Origin: Dasyornis broadbenti
Lineage: Eukaryota > Chordata > Aves > Passeriformes > Dasyornithidae
Direction of reading: 5' to 3'
DNA length: 64,000 bases
Assembly: GCA_013397935.1 (NCBI GenBank)
Contig: VZRN01004399.1
Span: forward strand, 865,129-929,128
Shown here piece by piece: positions 1-11,959 of this stretch (position 1 is the stretch's first letter; each line of letters begins with the position of its first letter). The notes under the pieces were generated by a model. That model searched no databases. It saw only the letters and a program-made list of their open reading frames with translations, and was not told the DNA's origin. The translations under genes were made by a program, and so were the position numbers.

Positions 1-919
1 TTGATCTGTACACGGAGAAGGATGCTGGGCAGGAATTACTGCTTGCTCCAGCAATCATAATACCACTCAGCATGGGATTAATTTTTGATTCCATGAGTTA
101 GTTTTAAATTATTTTGCTTTAATAAGTTGGAGTGAGAGGAGAATATTCTCACAGAGATGAGAGTGAGTCCAAATAAAACAGTGTGTGTAGCAATGCAAAG
201 TGATTTTCCTGGGAACCGGGGGGAGCTGAGGCCATGTTTTCAGACATTAGCTCAGATCCTTAGAACAAATCTTTCTTTGAGCTCTTCATTCTAAAGAGTT
301 TTCTGTTTGATAAGGAAAGAGTGACCTTTTGCTTGCTGTGTTGGGTAATGTTGCCCAAGACTTGACAATTAAAGCACTTAGGTGGCTAAATATGCATAAG
401 CATCTTGTATAAGCAAGATCTCCCTCCCGTCCTGTCTGCTGCCTCCTGCTGTAGGTGAAAGCACGGACTAGATTCCTAAGTGACTTAAGAGTATCATTCT
501 CCATTTTTGGAGGTTCGGCCTCGAATCATGGTTGTCAAAATCCACCTCTGCTTCAGTTTAACTTCACAGTAGTGTGCTCCTTTCAGATGCAAAAACCTCC
601 GAGGACCTCTTGTGTCACCACTTCTCCTTCATGGATTTCCTCAGCTGTGACTGTGCTGGGAAGCCTTCTGCCTTCCACGTCAATAGGAATGCAAGGGTCC
701 CATTGCCTAGGCCAGTCCTCTGGGGCAACAACTGGCCAGAGGGAATGAGGCCTGGCCCATGTAAACTCCTGGATGTGTGCCAGTCTGCTGGCTGTGTACT
801 GGTTGGTCTTGGCAACAAATGTCATGGAGCTTACAAACAAATTAGCCCTGAGATCACCCCTATTCTGTCCCAGCAACATCCCCTGGCACCCTTCAGTTTA
901 AAGGTATGGAAGCAGCATG
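1..919. other. Non-coding stretch, nothing recognised
   Basis: No gene, RNA or repeat is recognisable here. A plus-strand open frame starting at 574 runs into the downstream CR1 element and its last part is CR1-derived, so it is not a gene. Short overlapping frames occur on both strands between 574 and 900, with no domain that I can name. Confidence 0.5.
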
Positions 920-1624
920 GATGCATGGCTGGAAAGATGCCCGTTGGAAAAGAGCCTGGGGGTGGTGGTCGACAGCAGCTGAACATGGACCCCCAGAGTG
1001 CCCAGGTGGCCAAGAAGGCCAATGGCACCTGGTCTGGATCAGCAATGGTGAGGCCAGCAGGAGCAGGGCAGGGATTGTCCCCATGAACTCTGCACTGGTG
1101 AGGCCACACCTCGAATCCTGTGTTCAGTGTTGGGACCCTCACAACAAGAAGGACATTGAGGGGCTGGAGCGTGTCCAGAGAAGGGCAATGGAGCTGGGGA
1201 AGGGTCTGGAGCACAAGTCTGCTGAGGAGTGGCTGAGGGAGCTGGGGGTGTTCACCTGGAGGAAAGGAGGCTCAGGTGGAAACTTCTCACTTTCTACACC
1301 TTCCTGAAAGGAGGTTGTAGCCAGGTGGGGTTGGTTTCTTCTCCCAAGGGACGAATGACAGGACAAGAAGAAATGGCTTCAAGTTGCACCAGGGGAGGTT
1401 TAGATTGGATATTGTAAAAATTTCTTCATAGGAAAGGTGGTCAAGCATTGGAACAGGCTGCCCAAGAAAGTGGTGGAATGAAGCATTGTCACTGGAAATT
1501 CCAAAAGTGTGTTGGTGTGTTGCTTAGGGACGTGGTTTAGTGGTGGACCAGGCAGTGCTGGGTTAACTCTTGGGCTCGATGATCCTGGTGGTCTTTTCCA
1601 GCCTTAATGATTACATGATTCTGT
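920..1624 (+). mobile_element. CR1 LINE, 5'-truncated (end of ORF2 plus 3' UTR)
   Basis: This is the tail of a chicken-repeat-1 non-LTR retrotransposon. The plus strand encodes, with frameshifts, the C-terminal end of the CR1 ORF2 polyprotein. Recognisable pieces are AQVAKKANGTW (about 1000-1030), SALVRPHLESCVQ (about 1087-1125), DIEGLERVQRRAMEL and EEWLRELGVF (about 1155-1250). The 3' UTR follows, with the typical 'gctcgatgatcctggtggtc' stretch and a degenerate 'atgattctgtgg' end near 1600-1624. The upstream endonuclease and most of the reverse transcriptase are missing, as usual for 5'-truncated insertions. Stops and frameshifts show it is dead. It belongs to the same subfamily as the inverted copy at 6404-7042. 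Confidence 0.93.
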
Positions 1625-3117
1625 GGGGAGGGAGACAGGGCTTCCCACACCTCCAGCACTGCTGAGGTGCTGCAGCTGCACAGAGCAGCGAGCAGTGAGA
1701 GGAGAGGCACGGCAATCTTAGCTGGGGGTTTGGCAAAGATTTCGTTGTGATTTAGACTTGTCAAGGCAAGGCTTTGTGCCTTTGTTTTCACAGGAAGTTT
1801 CTGATTCCCAGTTGTCGCTTACTGCTGTTAAACGGGAGGAAAGTGACTCATTGGAGTTTCCTATTGGCCTGACGAGATATGCAGGGAAATTACTTACCAG
1901 GGACTCTGCCCAGACAGCCGAGTGCCTGGCAGTGAGGGAGAAATCGGGCAAAGAGGTTTCAGATTTGTTATCATGGCTGCAAATTAATTGCCTGAACCAG
2001 TAACGCACATAAACACATTTCTCCTGTGGGCAAGTGTTGTGGGAGGGAGCTGTGCTGCTTTGCCAAGGGCTGGGATCAGACAGGACGACAGGCATTTTAT
2101 AGCTTGAACCTCCATAATTTACTGCACGGACAAAGCAGGCCAGGAAACCAGAGATGGATGTGCCTGTTTCCTCTCGCTCACCCCTTGGTCCATTCCCTGG
2201 AAATCACTGTGAATTCACTAGGAAGTCCACAGACTTACGTGTGTTTTGCCAACAGCCCCCCGCTGTCTGTGGTCCCCCCTGCACCCAGGCTTCAGGGCAG
2301 AGCAGGCAGCTTGTCCCAGGCAGGCCCTTCCCCAGGGACTGCTGTGCTGGGTGCCTGGGAGCAGGAGTGCAGCTCTGTCCTCCCTCCTTGGCCACAGAGC
2401 ACCTTCCCAGGGGTGACACTGAGGGTACAGGTGCATCCTGCAGCACAGAAGGAGTCTTTTCATTTTCCAGAGGGAAAACCTTGCTGAGAGGACGAACTCT
2501 GCTCTCATCGACATCCTTTCACTGCTTCCTTAAACAAAATACCTTCTTTTGCCTTTGAAGTCAGAAAATGAAGGAGGAAAACAAGTAACCACCATGTGAG
2601 GGAAAGCAGCCCCTCATGACATACATGAGATTTCCGAAAAGCTCTGTGGGCATGTGTCAAACTCCACAGGGCATTTTGTGCCAACAAAACCATGAGGCTG
2701 TAAAAACTTTGAGAGGAGATGAGAGGGGCGAGGAGCGGAGAGGGCTCCATCTGCACGTTGCTTGTAGCCTTTTGCCATTTCTCATGTCTCTTTTGAGCCG
2801 GCTGAAGTTTCTCCCTGTGCAGGGGCACACGAAGCAGATGAAATGCTACTCCTCAGGTTTAATTTTAGTTTGTGCCACAAGCTCTGACACTGTGCATTAA
2901 GAAGTGGATTAAGGGGTAGGCAGTGAGCGTGGAACCAAGCAGCTCTGCTCCTGTGGGAGGGGTGGGGACATCAGCACATGAGCACGGCGCCTTTGGAGCA
3001 GAGCAGGGGATCTCTGCTCCTGCTCCTGTGCCGTGTCTGTGTCTGAGAACTTGCGCCTTTTCAGAGGAAATCAATCGTCCCTCGCCCAGACACTTTGGGA
3101 GAAGGTCACCCATCAAA
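1625..3117. other. Non-coding stretch with short open frames
   Basis: No recognisable gene. Overlapping open frames of 80 to 153 codons occur on both strands between 1718 and 3200, for example plus 2026-2487. They are Pro/Cys/Ser-rich, lack domain signatures and overlap each other, as expected from locally GC-richer sequence. Confidence 0.5.
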
Positions 3118-4250
3118 CCTGCAACACGGCAGCAGCATGGCGGCATCAGGCCGGCAACATGCCCGCAACATGCCAATGACATGCTAGCAACAGGCCAATG
3201 ACATGCCTGCAGAGTGCTAACAACATGCTAATGACATGCCTGCAACATGCTAATGACATGCATGCAACATGCTAAGAACATGCCTGTGACATGCATGCAA
3301 CATGCCTAGAGCATGCTAAGAACATGCTAAGAACATGCCTGCGACATGCCAAGAACATACATGCGACATGCCTAGAACATGCCAAGAACATGTATGTGAC
3401 AGGCTAAGAACATGTATGTGACATGCCTGTGACATGCTAAGAACATGTATGTGACATACACGTAACATGCTAAGAACATGCCTGTGACATGCATGCAACA
3501 TGCCAAGAACATGTATGCGACATGCTAAGAACATGCCTGTGGCATGCCAAGAACATGCTAAGAACATGCCGATGACATGCTAAGAACATGCCTGTGACAT
3601 GCTAAGAACATGCCAGTGACACACTAAGAACATGCCTGTGACATGCTAAGAACATGCCTGTGACATGCTAAGAACATGTATGTGACATACACGTAACATG
3701 CTAAGAACATGCCTGTGACATNGACATGCTAGCAACAGGCCAATGACATGCCTGCAGTGTGCTAGCAACATGCTAATGACATGCATGCAACATGCCAAGA
3801 ACATGTATGCGACATGCTAAGAACATGCCTGTGGCATGCCAAGAACATGCTAAGAACATGCCGATGACATGCTAAGAACATGCCTGTGACATGCTAAGAA
3901 CATGCCAGTGACACACTAAGAACATGCCTGTGACATGCTAAGAACATGCCTGTGACATGCTAAGAACATGTATGTGACATACACGTAACATGCTAAGAAC
4001 ATGCCTGTGACATGCCAAGAACATGCCTGTGACATGCTAAGAACATGTATGTGACATACACGTAACATGCTAAGAACATGCCTCTGACATGCTAAGAACA
4101 TGCCTGCGCTATGCCAAGGACATGCTAAGAACATGCCAAGAACATGCATGTGACATTCCAGCAACATGCTAACAACATGCTAAGAACATGCCTGGAACAT
4201 GCCTGCAACCTGCATGGAACATGCTAAGAACACGCCTGTGACATGCCATG
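3118..4250. repeat. Minisatellite with an 11-bp unit (22-bp dimer)
   Basis: About one hundred tandem copies of an 11-bp unit. Most are arranged as alternating ACATGCTAAGA and ACATGCCTGTG, giving a 22-bp dimer. Unit variants include ACATGTATGTG, ACATGCATGCA, ACATGCCAAGA and ACACACTAAGA. The left edge (about 3118-3180) is degenerate and the right edge ends at 4250 with CATGCCATG. Because 11 is not a multiple of 3, translated frames cycle every 33 bases; the minus-strand frames at 3316-3567 and 3916-4167 are by-products of the repeat. A single N stands at 3722. Many dimers contain GAACATGCCT, a perfect RRRCATGYYY decamer, and the AGAACA hexamer. Confidence 0.97.
3485..4013. repeat. Exact 237-bp direct duplication around the N
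   Basis: Positions 3485-3721 are identical, base for base, to 3777-4013 (offset 292). The first copy ends at the single N at 3722. The sequence after the N (3723-3757) is also identical to 3178-3212, near the start of the array. This is the pattern of two overlapping contig ends placed side by side, although a true higher-order repeat is possible. Confidence 0.9.
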
Positions 4251-6403
4251 GGTTTGTCCCCTGCTCTGCTCTCCTTTCAGAGCGGCTCAAGAACTGAAGT
4301 GGGGCCGTTTCTTGCTCCAGCCGCAGTTGCTTACACGCTCCATTGCACGGCCACTGCTTGTGTGACTGTCCCCAGCACTCAGGCCCTGCCCTGATTCCTG
4401 CTTGGGCTTCCCCCACGGAAGATGAGGAGTCGTCCCTGTGCTCAGATGGCACGGCGAGAAATCCCTCCCTGTCAATAAACACGGCTCCAAAGTCAGCACC
4501 CAGGAATTCCTCACAGCCCTAATTGCCCTGATGCCTTGAGGTGACTCAGGCAGATATGAAAATACACCGACAGAAGCATACGCGCGTGCAGATGAGCACA
4601 GCACGGGGCACAAAAGGTTGGGGACTTTGCTCGATTTTGCTCCATGTGCTTTGATTTGATACTACAGTGAGAAGGGACATTTGATTTTGTTTTTTAATCA
4701 AAGGAGAATACAAAGGAAATGTTTTTAATGCAGATGAAATGTGTATGTATTGCTCTCCTATAAATGCTTTATAAAATCCCTATTGCTGAGGGTTGATGCC
4801 AGTCTTTTTCTGGTAAAGGTACTTTTAGTACAAGTGAATCATAGAAAATAAAATTTTTGAGCTAAATTATATCTGACAAATATATGGTGGTCAAACAAAT
4901 TTCTTCCATCAATACAAGGTTCCTTGTCCCCCCTCTGCAGACAGGTTTTTTTGCATGAAGTCCTGTCCTATTGAAGCATTTGAATTCTCTGGGGCCAAAA
5001 TTTTACCTTCTGATTTTAGGTTTCTCTCTAGATGAGCAAAGTCTGAAATCGGTTTTGCTCAGGATGCAGCTACAAAAGCAGGTTTTGCCTGATAAAGCTG
5101 TGAAAGACTTCACTGGATCTGGAGCTGGATTCCATCGAGTGCACCTGGAGCACACAAGTTACTTTAGAAACCTTCGCTCTCACTCTGTGATGACCATAAA
5201 AGCCTCGCGATTTGCAGCTGTTGGTAACACACCAAGAAGCAGAGATCTGATTTGGTGCCTGTGCTCATTTTCAGGTGACTTGCCTGGATGCAGTTTGTCA
5301 GTGAGTGCTGTCGGGGGCAGAACTGAGGCTCCCACCAGATGGTTTCCCCACCACGGGTACTGGGGTGCAGGTGGGTGTTGGTGGATTTGATCCTGGGGCA
5401 TTTATCAGTGGAGTGAGTGCCATGTTTTATCTCCCTGAAGCCCCAGATGGAGTGAGCCAGCAGCATCTGGGTTGATAAGCCCTGGGTTGCCCATGGCAGG
5501 GATGCACTGATCCAAAGGTACGGTGTCATCCTGGGAGGAGGGAGAGGAGTTGTCTCTTGTTTTTGTGGGATGAACCCCTGAGCTGGGGTTCATATGAGAA
5601 CAAAAGCACCCAAGAAATATTTCTGAGGTCTGTCTCTGCTATGCTGCACTTCATTTGTGAGGTTTTGGTACGAGATGATCTTCCCTTGCTTCATCATAGC
5701 AGAGTGCTAAGCCAGACCCAAGCCCTGATGCGGGGACTGCTCCACAAAAGGTGTAACCATGGGCTAGGACCCACGTGCCAAGCCTGAGATTCCCTCTGCT
5801 GCCTCTCCTCCATTCCAAATAAGCTGGGTCCTCTGCAGGACACAGCTGGGGTCTGGCCCATCCCTCCAGGGGTGCAGCTGGCCCAAAGTGCCCCAGGCTG
5901 CTGAGCAGTGCACAGAACCTAATGGGGACACAACTGTGATAATGACCCAGAGGGTGAAGGAACTTTTGCAACTTTTTCCAGGAGCATCAGTAGTTACATC
6001 CATCCTGAAGAACTATCTGAACCCTCCATGCACATACCTGGAGCTGAGGTGATCAGGCATCAGGAGAAGTCAAAGGAAAGAGTCTTTTGCAATTTGTGCT
6101 GCCTTAGGCTCCTTCAAAGTTAGGCAGCTGATGAGCAAAAGGTATTCATAGAGCTGAACTTACAAAAAGGACAAAAACAACATGCAAAATACAAAATCTC
6201 CCTCCCCAAACCTCTGGAAGGTCTCTTTTATGGAATTCTACAAAACCAAGGATGACCTTATATAAAACTAATGGAGCAATCAGTGCTGTTTCCTCCCAGC
6301 CTGAGGATCACTCTCCCCAAGAAGATCTCAAGTCAAGAACCAACCAGTGAAATACCCTGAACCATTATGCAGAGTTGGAAATGCTTATATGATTCTTTAT
6401 GAT
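4251..6403. other. Non-coding stretch, nothing recognised
   Basis: No gene or known repeat is recognised. The longest plus frame (4971-5390, 139 codons) and minus frames at 4180-4482, 4287-4613 and 5164-5529 carry no recognisable domain and overlap each other. The frame at 4180-4482 begins in the minisatellite edge. Confidence 0.5.
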
Positions 6404-7042
6404 ATCATTGAATCATTTAGGTTGGAAAAGACCTCTAAGATCATCAAGTCCAATCATCAATCCAGCACTACCATGTTCATCACTGGACCTTATCCACAAG
6501 TGCCATATTCTCATGATTTTGAACAATTTCAGGGACTGTACCCCCACCACTTTTCTGGTCAGCCTGTTACAATGTATGACCACACTTTCTGGGGGCATAT
6601 TTTCCCTAATATCCAATGTAAACCTCCTGTGACACAGCTTGAGGCCTTTTCTTCTTGTCCTGTCATTTGTCCCTTGGGAGAAGAAACCAACCCCACCTGG
6701 CTACAACCTGCTTTCAGGTAAAAAGTGAGAAGACCTCCCTGAGCCTCCTTTCCTCCAGGTGAACACCCCCAGCTCCCTCAGCCACTCCTCATCAGACTTG
6801 TGCTCCAGACCCTTCCCCAGCTCCATTGCCCTTCTCTGGACACGATCCTGCACCTCAATGTCCATCTTGTACTGAGGGTCCCAAAACTGAACACAGGATT
6901 CGAGGTGTGGCCTCACCAGTGCTGAGTTCATGGGGACAATCCCTGCCCTGCTCCTGCTGGCCACACCATTGCCGATCCAGGCCAGGGCCACTGGCCTTCT
7001 TGGCCACCTGAGTACACACTGGGGCATGTCCATCCAGCTACA
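6404..7042 (-). mobile_element. CR1 LINE, 5'-truncated, inverted relative to the copy at 920
   Basis: Reading the minus strand, the element begins near 7042 in the ORF2 C-terminus and ends at 6404 with the CR1 3' tail, seen on the plus strand as 'gaatcatttaggttgg' followed by 'aaaagacctctaagatcatc'. The minus strand encodes SRSRAGIVPMNSALVRPHLE, DIEVQDRVQRRAMELGKGLE and EEWLRELGVFTWRKGG. These are nearly the same residues as the copy at 920-1624 and show the same subfamily. Both copies are cut at almost the same point. It lacks a full reverse transcriptase and is not autonomous. Confidence 0.94.
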
Positions 7043-9052
7043 GTAAAGCAGGAAGGAAAAGAAGAAGGAATTAGTGGCAGAAATGAAATAGAAATAAAGC
7101 ACTTTTTTGCTCTCTGTGTTTGGAGAGCAAGACCAGACAGGCCAGAAGTGATCAAGCCTACTGCTGACAGAGAGGGGGAAAACCAGAAGTAAATTGTATT
7201 TATATGGGTGCCAATCAATGTGGACAAATGTTCAGCAGCTCTACCACTGTGACAAACCAAACCCCGCAGAGCAACTCGTTTTTAATTACTGAATAAAAAG
7301 TCAATACTGCCTGGAAAGAATTGGAAAGATATTATTTCCTGGTTCCCATGGGAATGTGAGCTGGGATAGTCTGTGCCTGTTGCTGTCAGTAGCGTCTATT
7401 CTGAGAAGTCCCTGAGTGCCAGGTTACAGCAGCCCAGGCTGGGAGCACGTGGGCTGGAAGAGCAGCTGAGAGCACTTGTCTATTTTAGCCTGTTCCAGGC
7501 ATCCTTGCTCTCCTCCTTAGGATACGGATGAACCAGGAGAAACCTGAGTTACACCCTGCAGCATCTGTGAAATGCTGTGCCCTGTCAGAAATCAGAACAC
7601 CTTCCATTTGCAGAGCTGATGTAGCTGTGTTTTCCTGCATGGGTGGTGCTGTTTGATGCATTGGTTTTGTTTTGAAGGGTTTGACACGTTTCTCTCTGTA
7701 AAGGTTTATGGAATAAATGCTTTTCCACTGCAGCAGGTGAGAGGGTCATGGATGACAGCTGAGGAGAGCATCCCCCCAGATCATGGGGACAGCAGTCCTG
7801 TGAGTCACAGGACCATGGGAAGCTGCACAAGGCTTCCTGACTGTTCCTGTCTCTTCTTCTTCTTTGCAAGGGCTCCAGGTTTCCTTTCATTATTTCTGCT
7901 GAAAATGTTTTTTTAAAAAGCCATAATTTTGCACCTTTTTTCTTTTTTGTCCCAAAAGTTGCAAAGTTTGGAAATGGAAGAGTTTTTGGGTAATTACTTT
8001 CTTCTTTTTTTTTTTTTTTATCAGGTTAAATTAGATATTTACTATAGGCACCTGGGCAAGTAGCAACACCAAACATCTTCACATCATGAAAGAGAAGCGG
8101 GCCAAGTTGACAATTCTGCACTGTGCCCAGCTGAGGAGCGGTGGGGATAGAGTAGCTTTGGTGGGTACCAGGGTCAACCCACGCACTCCATGTCCCATCC
8201 CCCTGCTCTGAAAGCCCACATGATGGCCACTGGTCACCCACAGTGAAGTGTCCATGGAGACAGGGCAAGCCTGCGATGCAGGCCTGCCACAGTAGATTTG
8301 AAATATTCATAGTGCGTGTTGTCTTAAAATCCAGCCTGCCTTGTGTTGATGGTTGGTGCTGGAAGAGGAGGCAGAGGGACCAGGCATAGCTCCTCTTCTG
8401 TTTACTGAGGTCAATGTGGTCCCCAGATCAGCTCTCCGGAGCATCCTGGCTTAAACAGAGAGCAGAGAAATTCATTCAAATTAGCATCATGTGGGCTCCT
8501 TTCTGCCCTTTTGTCTTGGTGAGCAATCAGGTGGGTTTTCCCCCCAGCCAGGCCTGTCTGTGAGTTCTGCAACACGTGTTGAGGTCTTAAGCCACCATTA
8601 GTCATGATGGCACAGCCCTTGTCTCAGGGGAGAAGGGGATTTTGAGGGGATTTTGGACACGTCTGGAAGGCAGCATTAGGGAATAATTGTTGCATGCAGC
8701 ATGCTATTTCTGGAAACCTCTCCTCCTCGGCAGTCATGTTCCTCGATCTTCCTTGATTTAATGATTCAAAACTCCCATTTCCTTCTTTATTCGGACTTGC
8801 ACACAGTGTTTTATTTCCATTTCTGCTTTCAGTCTGTTCTATGACACGGGGCAAAGCCGTTCAACATCTTTCTGTTGTTTCCTCTTTCACTCAGTGTCCA
8901 TCATGTCCTGTCTGGGACTGGTTTGAATGAAAAAAAGGACACTTCATTTTAACTGTAAACATGTGGGTTTTGGATCAGACCATGAGAGCTGGTTTTGAAT
9001 AAAGACGGTCTTTCAGTCTGCAGTTGTACAACAGAAGGAGGTCCAGCAGTCA
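7043..9052. other. Non-coding stretch, nothing recognised
   Basis: No gene is recognisable. The content is short AT-rich patches, a 13-T run near 8008-8020, and short overlapping open frames of 60 to 110 codons without domain signatures. Frames crossing 6928-7260 start outside the CR1 and run into it. Confidence 0.5.
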
Positions 9053-9120
9053 GGCTATCACAGAGTGATGTACTTCTGAAGGGACCACGGGAGGCTGTCT
9101 GGCTCTGCTCCCTGCCCAGA
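9053..9120 (-). mobile_element. Probable short CR1 3' tail
   Basis: The plus-strand text 'tatcacagagtgatg', then 'gaagggacc', then 'gctccctgccca' follows the order of the reverse-complemented CR1 3' UTR (atcacagaatgg, gaagggacc, ccccctgc). It is short and diverged, so the call rests on pattern order only. Confidence 0.4.
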
Positions 9121-9644
9121 TCCGGTCAGTGGATGACCATGAGATTTTGCCAGTGGCGATAAATGTTCTGCTCTGCTTGTGGTTAGACTTTTCCATGCTT
9201 TAGTCTCCTTTACTTTATGCAGGTTGAAATAGATATTTTTGAGATTGGGAGAAGAAAGGAAGTGCAAGTAATAGTGTAGTCAAAGCCAAAAACAGTTAAT
9301 AAGGGTTGACCTGTTTTTAATATGGCCTAGACAGAATTTATCCACTGTATTGCTTGGTCTGCTATACAGAATTCATCCTTGGCCTGTAAGAGATGAGTTC
9401 TCTGCTTTTCTGATCATTGCCAGCCCACCGGTGTTTGGTGCATTGAAATCACATCATCCAGAATGACAGAAGACCAAGACTTCTCCTATGGGGAGAGCAT
9501 TACCAGAAAGAGCTCAGAGGTTAGTACTGCATAATTAACACCCACATGGAAAAAAGCCCCAAAGGATGTCATACTGCTCTGCCCAGTTGCCTCCCCACCC
9601 ACCCCCATTCCAATCCCATAACAGCTGAACTTGTGGACTTTCAG

Positions 9645-9981
9645 TACTTGAAGGGAACCTATAAAAGAGATGGGGAGTAACTTTTTTGCAGGACCTGTTG
9701 TGGTAGGACGAAGGGTAATGGCTTTAAACTGAAGGAGAGATGATTTAGATTACTTAAAAGAACTATTTTTTTTTTTTTTTACAGTGAGGGGGGTGAAACA
9801 CTGGAACAGGTTGACCAGAGAAGTTGTGGACACTGTCTCTGCAAGTGTTCAAAGTCAGGTTGGATGGAGTTTTGAGCAACCTGGTCTTTTTGATGATGTC
9901 CCCGCTCACAGCAGGGAGAACTGCACCAGATGACTTTTAAAAGGTCTCTTCTAATTCAAACCATTCTGTGATTCTATGAAT
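9645..9981 (+). mobile_element. CR1 LINE 3' fragment
   Basis: The order of CR1 3' landmarks is preserved: 'acttgaagggaacct', 'gatggggagtaac', 'aggacgaagggtaatggctt', 'acagtgaggggggtgaa', 'cactggaacaggttgacc', 'agtcaggttggatggag', and the terminal 'attctgtgattctatga' near 9964-9980. This covers the end of ORF2 and the 3' UTR. A long T run (about 9765-9780) sits where CR1 normally has a short T stretch before 'actgtgagggt', so a microsatellite has grown inside the element. It is non-coding and dead. Confidence 0.92.
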
Positions 9982-11959
9982 TTGCAGTTAAGACAATCAG
10001 CAACGAATCAGCCTAATGGACCTGTGGTCCCTTTTTCCATGGCAGGACATTAGTGCCCCTGGACCCAAGTCTCAGCAGGTACAAACTGGGAGTTTTTGAC
10101 CTGGATACTCTGTGCCTGAGCACAGGAGACAACTTGATGCTGGTTATCTTCTCATGAAGGCTTAGAAAACTACTGCCTGATTTCCCTCCAGTTTTCAGTA
10201 AATCAGAGCTACTGAAATCAGTCAGATTCTCACCTCATTTCTATGCAATTCACACCCATAAATACTAACGTCAGCAGCGTTTCAGCGGGGCAGTGTCTGG
10301 TGCAAGAGCAGGATTCAGATTAGTGGAGTTACACAGCTGTACTGAAAAGGCTGGGGGAGAGAACAGCCCATTTTCCAAAGAAGAAAACCCCAAACTATAG
10401 AAATCAATAAATCCCCAGGGGAAAAAAAAGGCTGGTTTGAGACCAAGTTTCTCTAAGACACTAGCTTGCCCTTGTCACTAATGTTTTAAACATGTGATTT
10501 TTAAATCATAAACATTTAGAATAAGACCATAAAATTTTGAGTAGGTATATAACAAACAGTGTAAGATTCAAGACAGATCATTCTCTGAGTAAATAAGGAA
10601 GTATTTATAAGTTTGTGCTCGCAAATATACATACATTTTGAGAACTTAATTCTTCTTTTATTTGTAATATTACTTCATCATGAGGAAACTGGAAAACTTT
10701 GCTCAGCTTCACAGAGCTGTAATGCTTTTGTATAAACAGCCCATTCAGTCCAGACAGCTACTTAAACTTCTGCTTAAATCCTGCTTGCTTCAAGCTTTGA
10801 GTTCCATTAGTGCTCTTTCAAGTAAAGCATAGGCTTAACAGCTTTACTAGATCAATGCCCAGGACAGCTGGTGAGAATTCCAACTATCAATGAGACTCCA
10901 GTGAAAAGACAACTTCCTTGGTCTTCTTGCTGCCCCTAAAGATGTTTTGCTCAGCTTCAGGTGTGCACTTCTTTACGAGCCCATTTGGTGAGTCGTTATA
11001 GCCCTTGGGAATCTCCAGTGCCATCGAGTGTCTCTTCTCTATCCCCTCCTGCCTGTTTGAGCTGCATCTCATGTCCCCATTCTCAAGGCCTCTGCTATCG
11101 TATCAGCCTTGCTTTCCCCATACAATGTATCGTTATCCTGGGGTCATAAATATTTCATTTAAGTGCAGAATAAGTATTGTCTATATAAAAAAATAAGGGT
11201 TTACCACATTATTATAACAAAGAAAACAAATGAGGCAACAATGACCATGGTCTCTAGAAAAACTGCTGGTAGAGCTGAGCAAGCTGAAACAAAACTTTAG
11301 GCAAGCCAAGACACGTTTGAACAAAGCCTGGCAAGTTCTGAGGCCTTGCAGGGAAAGAATGAAGCCTGTGGTCTTTTATAGCAATGGCAATCCCGAATGC
11401 AATGGGATACAGGGCAGCAGCAAAATAAAAGCATTAAATAGGCTTGGTGCCCAAATTGAATATTGAGAAACAGCACTAACAACCTATTGTTAGCCTGGTG
11501 ATTCCTCTTTCAGGAGACCTTATTTTAGGACATGAAGCACTATATCCAACATTTGTTTAAAAAGAGACAGAGTAGTTGCTCTGCATTATACTTACATAAC
11601 AAGTTCATTATCTCCTGAGAGAAATCCAATTCCCTGAATGCTATGTACCTTAGATAAGACAGAGTTTTAGCTCTTGACTTTAATTATCCTTTCCTTCCAA
11701 GCCTGTTCCAAAATATTAAGTTCATAGGCCTAAACAGTGAGCCGGTTCAGGCAGTACCTCCTGTGTTTCTGTGTGTGCCCCACACTGTGGCACAACTGTA
11801 CAGGCCCTTCGGAGAGGTTCCGAGGAATTTGTGGTCCCTTCCATGACGTCTCTCCACATGCCCTTTGCTCAGTGATTCTGTCCATCACTCCTTCACAGGA
11901 CTGCTAGTTACTCTTCCCTTCTCCATTGCCCTGAATGTAAAGCCCTCCTTAGGAGGTCA
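9982..11959. other. Non-coding AT-rich stretch
   Basis: No gene, RNA or repeat is recognised. The open frames present (62 to 63 codons at 10961-11196, 61 codons on minus at 10887-11072) are at background length. Confidence 0.5.

Noticed and set aside
583..879. Minus-strand 98-codon frame as a gene
   Set aside because: Overlapping frames on both strands, no domain and no splice or promoter context.
906..1307. 133-codon plus frame as a host gene
   Set aside because: It is the decayed C-terminus of CR1 ORF2.
3316..4167. Minus-strand repetitive proteins (Met/His/Cys-rich, 83 codons each)
   Set aside because: They are translations of the 11-bp minisatellite. The pattern cycles every 33 bases and has no start context or conservation argument.
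3118..4250. CRISPR-like array
   Set aside because: There are no unique spacers. The units are 11-bp tandem variants, and the surroundings are vertebrate with avian retroelements.
6701..7102. 133-codon minus frame as a host gene
   Set aside because: It is the CR1 ORF2 C-terminus of the inverted copy.
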